A DNA stretch of 64,000 nucleotides, taken from contig NZ_CP029186.1 in the NCBI RefSeq assembly GCF_003096035.1, positions 2,710,001-2,774,000 on the forward strand. The letters are read 5' to 3'. The stretch's first letter is position 1. Each line of letters starts with the position of its first letter. Below, piece by piece: positions 41,786 through 49,764 of this stretch. This stretch comes from Flavobacterium album. GTDB taxonomy: Bacteria; Bacteroidota; Bacteroidia; Flavobacteriales; Flavobacteriaceae. The position numbers and the translations under genes are program-made. The notes under the pieces were generated by a model. The model was not told where the DNA came from. It saw only the letters and a program-made list of their open reading frames with translations, and did no database searches.

Positions 41786-44590
41786 CTACCCCAACTTATC
41801 CAACAGCTCCTTCAGATCTACAGCATTATCAAAAAAGTCTTCCCATAAGTCGCCTTTTTCTTTTACCCGTTCCGGCAGTGTCTTGATGTTGTAATTCTTT
41901 ACCGTAAAATTCTTTTCATCCAGTTCTTCCCATTCTAATGGTGTGCTTGCTGTAGCGCCATCTCGCGGTCGGAGGGAATAGGCGCAGGACATGGTTTTAC
42001 CTTTCCCGTTTTGAAGGAAGTCGAGGTACACCTTGCCAATGCGTTTTTTAGGCATACGTTCCAGGCTGGTTATTTTCGGCAGTGCATTATTTACTGCCTG
42101 GCTGATAATATGCGAAAAATCACGGCTTTGCTCGTAAGTATATTTAGGCTTGATGGGGATAAAAATATGAAGCCCTTTGCCACCCGAGGTTTTAAGGTAG
42201 CCTTTAATGCCAAGCGTATCCAGTATCTCTTTCACCTTTTTTGCCGTAGTAACAAGGTTTTCCATGGTGGTTTCATTGGGATCCAGGTCGAAGATAATAT
42301 AGTCAGGATTATCCAGCGAACCTAAGCGGCTGCTCCATGGGTTGATTTCAATGCAGCCCAAATTGGCCATGTAAATCAGCGTCTCTTTATCATTGCAGAT
42401 AAGGTATTCAATATCCTCATCGGTAGAATCAGAATGGATCTTCTCCGTTTGAGCCCAGTCCGGTGCGGAGCCGGCTACATTCTTTTGAAAGAATCCCTCA
42501 TGGTCAATCCCATTTGGTGTCCTGCGCATTGACTGCGGCCTGTCTTTGATGTACGGTAATATCCACTTCGCCATTTCATCATAGTAATTGATCACATCGC
42601 CCTTGGTATAACCTTCCTTCGGCCAAAATACTTTCTCAGGATGGGTTACCTCGACTTTTTCGGTGTCCCATCCGGGCTTACCTGTTTTGGATTTTTTTTT
42701 TGTGACTGTTTTAGCTTTTGGTGTTCCGGTTTTAGTTTCATCAGCAGGCTTTTCTTTAGCTTTCGCCGAAGTTTTTGTTATTGTGCTTTCTTCAGCTTTT
42801 TCGATAGCCTTCGTCTTTTTAACTTCTTTTTTTCCTTTCTCTTCAGGAACTACTTTATCGGTAGGTGTCGCAATTTCTTTTTTCACGTCTTTTGGTTTTT
42901 TATCGGTACGTAGCGCGATAAATACAGGATGGCGCAGGCTGTTGGTCTCTGTCCACTCCGAGTATTTTATCTGGGCAACGAGTTCCGGCTTTATCCAGTG
43001 TACTTTTGGCTCTCTCGGTTTTACTTTAAAAGGCGATGTTTTCTGTACCAAAGCCGTCAGTTTTTCATACATATCCTTTAACGAGTCTTCGTTAAATCCT
43101 GTTCCTACCTTACCGGTATAAATCAGGTCGTTGCCTTCATAATAACCCAGCAGGAGGGAACCGAACCCACTGCGGGAACCCTTTGGTTCCGTAAAACCGC
43201 CTATCACCATCTCTTGTTCTTTGGTGACTTTTATTTTCAGCCATTCCTTGCTGCGCTTGTTCACATGGTAATGGGAGGTTATCTTTTTTGCGATAAGCCC
43301 TTCCGTGCCCTTTGCTTCAGCTTCTTTCATGGCTTTTGTGCCTTCGCCTGCAATGTGTCCGGAATAAATGATCTCGTCCGTTTGCGGAAGCACAGCTTCC
43401 AGTATACGCTTGCGTTGCAGCAATTCCAGTGAAGTAAGGTCGTAACCGTTAAAATACAAAATGTCGAACACATAGCATTTCAACTTCCCGCGATTAGGGT
43501 TCTCGGCAAAATACTGCAGCCATTGGAAATGGCTCAGCCCTTTTTCATCTTCCACAACGATCTCGCCATCCAGGATCATATCGTCTTTTATAATACTAAA
43601 GGCTTCAACCAGTTCCTTGTATTTTGAATTGAATGACAAGCTATTACGGGATACTAATTCAACCTTCCCTTTGTGTATTTGAATCAGGGCCCTATAGCCG
43701 TCATATTTGTTTTCGAATACCCATTCGTCACTATCAAAAATGGCATCGGCCAGTGTTGCCAGCTGTGGTTTCCATTCCTTAGGGAAGGTCTTGCGGACTT
43801 TGGCAGCGGCCACATCTTCGGCTGTGAAAGTGGGGGAGTTTTTAGTCGAAGTCAAAGTCTCAGTTTTTTCAGTAGCTTTAGTTTTCTTTTTTGCTGTCGG
43901 CTTTGACTTTGATTTCGACTGAGACTGAGAACTCTTCTCAGGTTCTTCATCGAGGATATGATCTACATCGCCGTGGAAGCTCTTTTTTTCTTCCCTGTTG
44001 CTTTGCCATACTTCCGATTTGTTGTCGTTTTCAATTTCCTCCAGCGTTCGCCCTGTAAGTACCGAATGCTGGTCGAATTCCCTTTTATCTGCATATTCAT
44101 CCTTGCCTTTTAGCAGCAGCCATTCGTCCTCTTTCCCGCTCATACGGACTAAGTGATAGGAGCCTTTCAGCTTTTTGCCATGCATAACGACTTTAATATT
44201 ACCATCCTTATGCATCTTCCTGAGCATCTTCTCACTCTCCGCCACGTCATCTGAACCTTCTGCCAGATAAGTCCCCGTATCCCATACCATCACGGTACCG
44301 CCGCCATATTGCCCTTTGGGTATCGTACCTTCAAAATCAATATAGTCCATGGGGTGGTCTTCCACATGCATGGCAAGCCGCTTTACCGAAGTATCCGCAA
44401 TAGGCCCTTTTGGTACCGCCCAGCTTACCAGCACGCCATTGATCTCGAGCCTCCAGTCATAGTGAAGCCGCGAAGCATCATGTTTCTGTACAACAAAATG
44501 CAGTTCCTTTCCCGACTTTTTTACTTTACCTTCAGGTTCCTTTGTCTTGTCGAAATCACGTTTGCGGTTATATTCAGATAGCTTCTTCAT
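41786..44590 (-). CDS. ligD: ATP-dependent DNA ligase LigD (PE-LIG-POL)
   Basis: The 934-residue protein is the multifunctional enzyme of bacterial end joining. The phosphoesterase domain (about 1-190) retains His37, His43, Asp45, Arg47 and His79 at the spacing known for the Pseudomonas enzyme. The ligase domain (about 270-570) has the adenylated lysine Lys295 in ENKYDGYR. The primase-polymerase domain (about 645-934) contains GWDTEKVEVTHPEKVFWP. Long Lys/Ser/Glu/Thr-rich linkers join the domains (215-255 and 585-645). The domain order is PE-LIG-POL, as in Pseudomonas, not the mycobacterial order. It starts five bases after ku, so the two form one operon. Confidence 0.97.
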   Translation of the reverse strand: MKKLSEYNRKRDFDKTKEPEGKVKKSGKELHFVVQKHDASRLHYDWRLEINGVLVSWAVPKGPIADTSVKRLAMHVEDHPMDYIDFEGTIPKGQYGGGTVMVWDTGTYLAEGSDDVAESEKMLRKMHKDGNIKVVMHGKKLKGSYHLVRMSGKEDEWLLLKGKDEYADKREFDQHSVLTGRTLEEIENDNKSEVWQSNREEKKSFHGDVDHILDEEPEKSSQSQSKSKSKPTAKKKTKATEKTETLTSTKNSPTFTAEDVAAAKVRKTFPKEWKPQLATLADAIFDSDEWVFENKYDGYRALIQIHKGKVELVSRNSLSFNSKYKELVEAFSIIKDDMILDGEIVVEDEKGLSHFQWLQYFAENPNRGKLKCYVFDILYFNGYDLTSLELLQRKRILEAVLPQTDEIIYSGHIAGEGTKAMKEAEAKGTEGLIAKKITSHYHVNKRSKEWLKIKVTKEQEMVIGGFTEPKGSRSGFGSLLLGYYEGNDLIYTGKVGTGFNEDSLKDMYEKLTALVQKTSPFKVKPREPKVHWIKPELVAQIKYSEWTETNSLRHPVFIALRTDKKPKDVKKEIATPTDKVVPEEKGKKEVKKTKAIEKAEESTITKTSAKAKEKPADETKTGTPKAKTVTKKKSKTGKPGWDTEKVEVTHPEKVFWPKEGYTKGDVINYYDEMAKWILPYIKDRPQSMRRTPNGIDHEGFFQKNVAGSAPDWAQTEKIHSDSTDEDIEYLICNDKETLIYMANLGCIEINPWSSRLGSLDNPDYIIFDLDPNETTMENLVTTAKKVKEILDTLGIKGYLKTSGGKGLHIFIPIKPKYTYEQSRDFSHIISQAVNNALPKITSLERMPKKRIGKVYLDFLQNGKGKTMSCAYSLRPRDGATASTPLEWEELDEKNFTVKNYNIKTLPERVKEKGDLWEDFFDNAVDLKELLDKLG

Positions 44591-44595
44591 AGGGA

Positions 44596-45381
44596 TTAAT
44601 TTTTAATTGCGGCAAGGCTTGCTTTAAGCTGGTCAAGCAGGTCGTCTTTGGCTGCAGGCGTTTTCCTGCGTTTTGTAGGAGCAGGTTCTTTCGCACCGGG
44701 TTTTGCAGCTGCTTTTTTCTTAATCATTTTTATGAGTTCCGCTTTGTAGGTGTCCTTGTATTTTTCCGGCTCAAATTTGTCTGTAAGCTGGTCGATGATG
44801 CTCATGGCCATGTCCAGTTCCTTCTTGGATATCGTAATGTCTTTTGGTATCATGCCGGCTTCGTCAGGGTCGCGTAATTCATCCTGGAACCGTATTTGTA
44901 TCAGTAATATGGCATCATCCTCAACTTTCAGGATGCCCAGGTGCTCGGTGGTTCGCATCACAAATTTGCAAAGGCCAACTTTGCCCGACTTCCTCAGGGC
45001 TTCGCGCAATAAGGCATATACTTTCTTAGCTTCTTTGGCAGGCTCGGTTATATATGGCTTTTCAAGATATTTGGAAGGTATCTCATCTTCATTGATGAAT
45101 TCAAATATATCCAGCGATTGCGTTTTTTCGGGCATCACTTTAGCGAAATCATCTTTATCGATGATAACATAGTCCCCATTCTCCTTACGGTAACCCTTGG
45201 CAATATCCTCCCACGGCACCTCTTTACCGTCTTTTTTACAGACACGCACATATTGTATAGCGCACTTGTCTTTTTCGCGTACCATATCCAGGGCGATGCG
45301 GTGCGTCTGTGTACCGCTGTATAATTTAATGGGTATATGCACAAGCCCGAAGCTGATGCTGCCTTTCCATAATGCTTTCAT
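44596..45381 (-). CDS. ku: Non-homologous end-joining protein Ku
   Basis: The 261-residue protein is a bacterial Ku, the homodimeric ring that binds DNA ends and recruits LigD. The N-terminus (MKALWKGSISFGLVHIPIKLYS) and the segment DGKEVPWEDIAKGY are standard. The C-terminal ~50 residues are Lys-rich (KMIKKKAAAKPG, PTKRRKTPAAK), as in many Ku proteins, with a short helix (DLLDQLKASLAAI) at the end. It is first in the operon with ligD. A 14-base palindrome lies 30 bases upstream. The ATG sits in an ACATTATGAAA context shared with two neighbours. Confidence 0.97.
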   Translation of the reverse strand: MKALWKGSISFGLVHIPIKLYSGTQTHRIALDMVREKDKCAIQYVRVCKKDGKEVPWEDIAKGYRKENGDYVIIDKDDFAKVMPEKTQSLDIFEFINEDEIPSKYLEKPYITEPAKEAKKVYALLREALRKSGKVGLCKFVMRTTEHLGILKVEDDAILLIQIRFQDELRDPDEAGMIPKDITISKKELDMAMSIIDQLTDKFEPEKYKDTYKAELIKMIKKKAAAKPGAKEPAPTKRRKTPAAKDDLLDQLKASLAAIKN

Positions 45382-45410
45382 AATGTTGTATTTTGTTTAA
45401 AGAGGTATAG

Positions 45411-45424
45411 TAACCTAAAGGTTA
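45411..45424. promoter_or_regulatory. Palindrome upstream of ku, possible operator
   Basis: TAACCTAAAGGTTA is a perfect 14-base palindrome 30 bases upstream of the ku start. Nearby CCTAAGTTAGC at 45431-45441 partly repeats CCTAAAGGTTAGC (45414-45426). No TAnnTTTG box is seen next to it, so regulation by an alternative sigma factor or a dedicated regulator is possible. Confidence 0.4.
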
Positions 45425-45626
45425 GCGTATCCTAAGTTAGCTACAACCATCAGAACATCAAAGGTTTTTAATACTACTTTCACATCATTTTCGAAAATCG
45501 AGGTACGTAGCTGTAAGTTTATTAGCCTTAAATTTTTGTTAATGCAATTTTTAATACCGAGATTTGCAACTCCATATAAGTATCTGGAATTCATATTACA
45601 TAATTCACCATTTTTATTGCATAATA

Positions 45627-46490
45627 ATGAAACTTCATTTCTTAAAAGCATTATTGCTTTTTTATATTCTTACAACTAATGTTTTTGCACAGGAAGTATT
45701 GACCGAAACTCAGGAAAGATATACCTCACACAACAAAGGAAAGTTCTTCGTTTACTGGGGAGGAAATCGTGAAAGCTATTCTAAATCGGATATAAATTTT
45801 ACCGGAAACGGCTATAATTTCACGCTGTATGATGTAGAAGCGCACGACAAGCCAAAAGGGTGGAGTGTAGATTACGTTAATCCGTGCCGTATGACCATTC
45901 CCCAAACCAATGCGCGTATTGGTTATTACATTTCCGACCACTACAGTATTGGCATTGGGCTGGACCATATGAAATATGTGATGACACAAAATAATTCGGT
46001 GAAAATGAACGGGTATATAGACCTTCCGCAGGATGAGGCAGGGTCGGTTTTCAATGGGACCTACAATAATGTGCCGGTGGTGCTTACTGAGGATTTCCTT
46101 ACGTTCGAACATACCGACGGGCTTAACTTCGTTAACGCAGGCGTATCGCGTATAGATGATTTTTCTAAATATTTCGGAATTACAAATACCGACATCGTGC
46201 AGCTGAACCTCGTTGAAGGTGTATATGGAGGCTTTTTATATCCCAAGACAAATGCAAAGGTTCTTGAGAAAAGAAGGCATGATGATTTTCACATTTCAGG
46301 TTTTGGCATCATGGCCGAAGCAGGTATAAACATCACTTTTCTTAAGCACTTTTTTATTGTGGGGGAATTTAAGACCGGTTATATCGATATGCCGGATATC
46401 CGTACTACCTACCAGGGTGCCGACAGGGCCTCGCAGCATTTCACTTATTTCCAAAAGATGATTTCTTTCGGCGGAACCTTCAGGCTGTAA
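45627..46490 (+). CDS. Predicted outer-membrane beta-barrel protein
   Basis: The start is taken as the ATG at 45627 (MKLHFLKALLLFYILTTNV), because it opens a clear signal peptide ending FAQ; the longer frame adds 21 residues without that property. The 287-residue product has the alternating aromatic and hydrophobic strand pattern of a beta-barrel, including FFVYWGGNRESYSKSDI, ARIGYYISDHYSIGIGLDHMKY and a final strand FQKMISFGGTFRL. The C-terminal aromatic-Leu end is barrel-like. Function is unknown. It is divergent from ku across ~245 bases. Confidence 0.75.
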   Translation: MKLHFLKALLLFYILTTNVFAQEVLTETQERYTSHNKGKFFVYWGGNRESYSKSDINFTGNGYNFTLYDVEAHDKPKGWSVDYVNPCRMTIPQTNARIGYYISDHYSIGIGLDHMKYVMTQNNSVKMNGYIDLPQDEAGSVFNGTYNNVPVVLTEDFLTFEHTDGLNFVNAGVSRIDDFSKYFGITNTDIVQLNLVEGVYGGFLYPKTNAKVLEKRRHDDFHISGFGIMAEAGINITFLKHFFIVGEFKTGYIDMPDIRTTYQGADRASQHFTYFQKMISFGGTFRL

Positions 46491-46511
46491 AGCTTAAAAT
46501 ACAAGCATCAT

Positions 46512-46547
46512 AAAAGGCGGCAACCTGATAAGGTTGCTGCCTTTTTT
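46512..46547. terminator. Bidirectional terminator
   Basis: AAAAGGCGGCAACC (46512-46525), loop TGATAA, and GGTTGCTGCCTTTT (46532-46545) form a long stem with one internal G-T pair and T-rich flanks on both strands. It separates the barrel gene from the convergent membrane protein gene. Confidence 0.85.
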
Positions 46548-46552
46548 ATTAG

Positions 46553-47209
46553 CTATTCCCCGGTTTCGTAATGTGGCGCATCTACAGGCTTGGATTGGGA
46601 AGATCCCTGCTGCCTTAAATAAATGGAAAGCACGATAATGGCAAATACCGAGAGGAATTCGCTTTGCCAGTTCTGGAAGGATTCGAACCAAAAGCGGGAA
46701 TCGGCAATATAATCGCCTGCAGTTTCCAATGCTTTGCCTTTAAGCTGGTTTTGTACGTTCTGGTCTTTAAGGCTGCCGTAAAAATGTGCTACAAACGACA
46801 ACAGGAATAAAATGAAAAGCGCAATGGTGAGTGAGTGCTTGTATAGCTTGAGTATAAACCCGCCTTTTTTCACCGGCCATGGCGCGTCTTTCCGGTTTGG
46901 GTCGGGCTCGCGGTCTACCTCTTCATCTTTATCGAAACTTTTTGATTCTGATGAACCTTTTTCCTTTAAGAAAATGGTAAGCAACACGAGCAGTGCCATT
47001 TGCAGGAATTCGCTTTCCCAGTTCTCGAAAGTTGATTCGATAAAATGTCCTGATGTAAAATACTGCGACAGGGTAACGGCTGTGCCACCATCGTCAATAA
47101 GGTCGTTATTATATTCCTTGATGCCAAAGGCCACTTGTGCGCCCAGCGAAACCGCAAATAATATAAAAAAGGTAAGCGACAAGCTATTGTTTTTTATAAA
47201 CTCTTTCAT
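46553..47209 (-). CDS. DUF6766-like membrane protein with internal duplication
   Basis: The 218-residue protein has four predicted membrane segments arranged as two homologous halves. Each half ends in a matched block: FENWESEFLQMALLVLLT and FQNWQSEFLSVFAIIVLS, followed by KEKGSSESK or RQQGSSQSK. The halves are joined by an acidic and Pro-rich cytoplasmic-type linker (about residues 90-120). The length and layout fit DUF6766, a family of unknown function common in Bacteroidota and Pseudomonadota, though I assign it from memory. It follows the ferritin-like gene after a terminator, and its start context (ACATTATGAAA) matches those of ku and the ferritin-like gene. Confidence 0.75.
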   Translation of the reverse strand: MKEFIKNNSLSLTFFILFAVSLGAQVAFGIKEYNNDLIDDGGTAVTLSQYFTSGHFIESTFENWESEFLQMALLVLLTIFLKEKGSSESKSFDKDEEVDREPDPNRKDAPWPVKKGGFILKLYKHSLTIALFILFLLSFVAHFYGSLKDQNVQNQLKGKALETAGDYIADSRFWFESFQNWQSEFLSVFAIIVLSIYLRQQGSSQSKPVDAPHYETGE

Positions 47210-47238
47210 AATGTGCTGTAAAATTGATTATATAAAAA

Positions 47239-47261
47239 ATGGGGTTCATTACAAACCCCAT
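47239..47261 (-). terminator. Terminator after the DUF892 gene (minus strand)
   Basis: ATGGGGTT (47239-47246) and AACCCCAT (47254-47261) pair over a 7-base loop; on the minus strand the hairpin is followed by TTTTTTATA. Confidence 0.8.
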
Positions 47262-47281
47262 CTTTCAAGAATGCTGCTGCA

Positions 47282-47935
47282 TTACTCCATCATACTATCA
47301 TCTGCATCAGCAGCATCAAAGTTTATGGTGTTATAAGCGGCTTCCGTAAGTGTTGTGTCAGCTTCTTTCTCTTCAGCAAGTGTCTGCTCAAGAAGTGCGA
47401 CTGCTTCATCTTCGCCCAATGTCTGGGCAAAGGCGCGGATAGTCCCGTAAGTAGCGATTTCATAATGTTCGATCTTTTGCGAGGCGGCAATGATGCCGGC
47501 ATCACGCACCGGGCCCGGCTCAGTGCTTTCCATAATGTCCTGGCCTTCTTTGATAAGTCCGTCCATTGCTTCGCATTTTTTTGCTACTGCTTTTTTACCG
47601 GCAAGCTCAAATACTTTTTCAAGGCGTGCTACCTGCTCTTCCGTCACGTTAAGGTGGTCTTCAAGCGCCGCTATCAGGTTAGGGTTTTCAGCATTTTTAG
47701 CCATTTTTGGCAGTGCTTTTGTCAACGCTTTTTCTGCCCAGTAAATGTCTTTAAGCGAGTCGATGTATAGCTCGCGAAGGCCTTCGGCTGCAGTCCTCTT
47801 TGGTTTTATCTGACCCCTTGAGTTGGTTGAAGGTGCTTTGGTTCCTGTTTTTGCGCTGCTTTTAGAGGCAGTTGATTTGGAACCCGTACTTTTTGTTGCT
47901 GTTGTTTTAGCAGTAGATTTTGTTGCTGTTTTCAT
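47282..47935 (-). CDS. DUF892 (YciF-type) ferritin-like protein with histone-like tail
   Basis: The 217-residue protein has a C-terminal ~165-residue DUF892 domain, the YciE/YciF family of four-helix ferritin-like proteins linked to stress responses. It begins near GLRELYIDSLKDIYWAEKAL and has the conserved acidic/His positions EDHLNVTEEQ, EHYEIATYGT and EEKEAD, which should bind a di-iron site. Residues 1-50 are almost purely Lys, Thr, Ser and Ala, resembling a linker-histone tail, and are unusual for the family. That tail could bind DNA as Dps tails do. It lies in the ku-ligD neighbourhood on the same strand and has its own terminator. Confidence 0.9.
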   Translation of the reverse strand: MKTATKSTAKTTATKSTGSKSTASKSSAKTGTKAPSTNSRGQIKPKRTAAEGLRELYIDSLKDIYWAEKALTKALPKMAKNAENPNLIAALEDHLNVTEEQVARLEKVFELAGKKAVAKKCEAMDGLIKEGQDIMESTEPGPVRDAGIIAASQKIEHYEIATYGTIRAFAQTLGEDEAVALLEQTLAEEKEADTTLTEAAYNTINFDAADADDSMME

Positions 47936-48131
47936 AATGTTTATTCTTAATTTGATTAATTATCCTTAATTTGTTACAGGCTATTATGTCAAAATTATAG
48001 AATGCATTACAGTTGCTTTCCTAACGAACTCATAAAATAAATTACGCTAACAGTGTTTTAACTCACTGTGTTACAGAATACTTAAAAAACATTTTATTAA
48101 TTATACTTTAGTGAATTAAATTTATATCCTG

Positions 48132-48626
48132 ATGAAAAAAGCTTTTCCGCCAATTGCAGATATAAATTCTCAAATAGTGATCCTCGGTACCATGCCGGGC
48201 GAAAAGTCGCTTGAATTGCAGGAATATTACGGGAATAAGGGCAACCAATTCTGGAAATTGCTGTTTACAATTTTCAATACAGAGTTTACCCATGATTACA
48301 ACGAGAAACAAAAGCTGCTTAAAACGCACCATATAGCGGTTTGGGATGTACTGGGATATTGTGAAAGGGAAGGAAGCCTGGACAGCCGGATAAGGAATGA
48401 AGTGCCAAACGATTTTGCTACTTTCTACAAGGAATATCCCAATATAAAGAATGTACTTTTTTCGAGTAAGAATGCTGCAGCCTATTATGATAAATATGTG
48501 GGCAGAAAAGGTGGTATTGATTATGCCGTCCTGCCATCACCGAGCGGGGCGAATGCTTCTATGTCATTTGCCAAAAAGCTGGAGGCATGGAAAGAAAAAA
48601 TCCTGCCGCTTACCTTAGAAGAATAA
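48132..48626 (+). CDS. DNA-deoxyinosine glycosylase (UDG superfamily)
   Basis: The 164-residue protein belongs to the uracil-DNA glycosylase superfamily, hypoxanthine-DNA glycosylase branch. The N-terminal motif is VILGTMPGEKSLELQEYYGN, in which GTMPG corresponds to motif A, followed by NQFWKLLF, and the C-terminal motif LPSPSGANASMSF is intact. Members remove deaminated bases (hypoxanthine, sometimes uracil) from DNA. It is divergent from the DUF892 gene across ~196 bases and 2.7 kb from ku. Base excision and end joining are both needed in resting or desiccated cells, which supports reading this area as a repair island. Confidence 0.88.
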   Translation: MKKAFPPIADINSQIVILGTMPGEKSLELQEYYGNKGNQFWKLLFTIFNTEFTHDYNEKQKLLKTHHIAVWDVLGYCEREGSLDSRIRNEVPNDFATFYKEYPNIKNVLFSSKNAAAYYDKYVGRKGGIDYAVLPSPSGANASMSFAKKLEAWKEKILPLTLEE

Positions 48627-49200
48627 ATGGAAGGATTCTCGTTCTTAAGTCAGGAAGTGAAATACTTCTTCAGCCGTCGGTGCCTGTAGCTTCTTATACT
48701 TGCATGTATAAAATGCTTCAATCTGTTTTTTAGGTTAGTCAAGTTCATGGGGATTGCTTTTTTCCTGTTAAACGCACTGCAAGTTCAAAAAATAAAAATA
48801 GATTTTTTTTAAATTAATATTAAAGATTTGTTACCTTGAAATTTTTACTAAAGTAATATTTTTTTAATTAAAAAATTAAATAATAAATATATATTTTCTT
48901 ATAATAGTGCTGTAAGTATATTTTATAAAAAAAGTTTTCTTAAATTTTAGTAGATATTGCTTATATGTAAGACAAAAGTAATTACATATGATCTTTTGTA
49001 AAAGGTAGAAATTACCTGTTTCATTAAGTACGTAGTTTTACCAAAGGCTTATAAAGGAATCATTAAACGGAGCAATGCCTGTAAAATCAGTAAAAATCCT
49101 ACAGAAAATGTGTTTAAATATAAGAGGTGTAATGCAGTGCGAAATAAAATTATACATATATTTGAAGCGTTTATACTTTTAGTGTAAAATACTGATTTAC
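48627..49200. other. AT-rich non-coding gap
   Basis: This 574-base gap contains no convincing gene. From about 48785 to 48985 it is extremely AT-rich, with long A and T runs. A TATATTTG -7 box lies at 49157-49164, 37 bases before the next ATG. No tRNA, hairpin terminator or repeat is obvious. It may be a decayed locus or a regulatory region of the following gene. Confidence 0.6.
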
Positions 49201-49674
49201 ATGAGAAAAATCATTCTACTTTTATTGTTTTCGACAACCTGCTGGTCACAGGCGACCAATTTCATTGCGCGAAAAAAAAACCTGGTATGGGAAAATGTAG
49301 TGATAAGTGACCAGGCCAATATTCCCGAACTGATATCAAAGCATCCAAGGCTTACTGTCACTTCTTCAAATAATTCTGTTTATAAAGGAAAAGGAACACT
49401 CATTAAAAATACATGCCCGAATACATCACCTTTTATGGAGAATGAATTCAGCTTTGATTTTGAGATTGAGCCCGGCGAAGGCAAATACAGGGTGACTGTT
49501 TCCAACATTGTCTACTCGCATGCCAAAAGTAAGAACACTACCGCTGCCGAAAAATATTTTCTTGAAAAAGGAAACCTGAAACAGGATACACAGTCAAAAA
49601 CCGATCTGGAATGCCTCAGCCTTTATTTCAGCAGGATATTTACAATGACAATGGTTTACAAAAACAAGATGTAA
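49201..49674 (+). CDS. DUF4468-like secreted protein
   Basis: The 157-residue protein has a signal peptide (about 1-18, ending CWSQA). The remainder has the strand pattern of DUF4468 (TBP-like fold), notably ENEFSFDFEIEPGEGKYRVTVSNIVY. DUF4468 proteins are common in Bacteroidota and their function is unknown. The assignment rests on that motif and the length. It has its own -7 box (49157-49164) and ends at a bidirectional terminator. Confidence 0.6.
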   Translation: MRKIILLLLFSTTCWSQATNFIARKKNLVWENVVISDQANIPELISKHPRLTVTSSNNSVYKGKGTLIKNTCPNTSPFMENEFSFDFEIEPGEGKYRVTVSNIVYSHAKSKNTTAAEKYFLEKGNLKQDTQSKTDLECLSLYFSRIFTMTMVYKNKM

Positions 49675-49714
49675 CCGACACGATCTGAATTTGGACATGA
49701 CATGAAAGCATAAA

Positions 49715-49746
49715 AAAAATCCGGTTGTATAAACAACCGGATTTTT
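49715..49746. terminator. Bidirectional terminator
   Basis: AAAAATCCGGTTGT (49715-49728), loop ATAA, and ACAACCGGATTTTT (49733-49746) form a perfect 14-bp stem between convergent genes, with T-rich flanks on both strands. Confidence 0.9.
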
Positions 49747-49764
49747 AGTATCCTGACGGGCTCA

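Noticed and set aside
48627..49200. A hidden gene or tRNA in the AT-rich gap
   Set aside because: I found no plausible open frame with motif or start, and no cloverleaf pattern.
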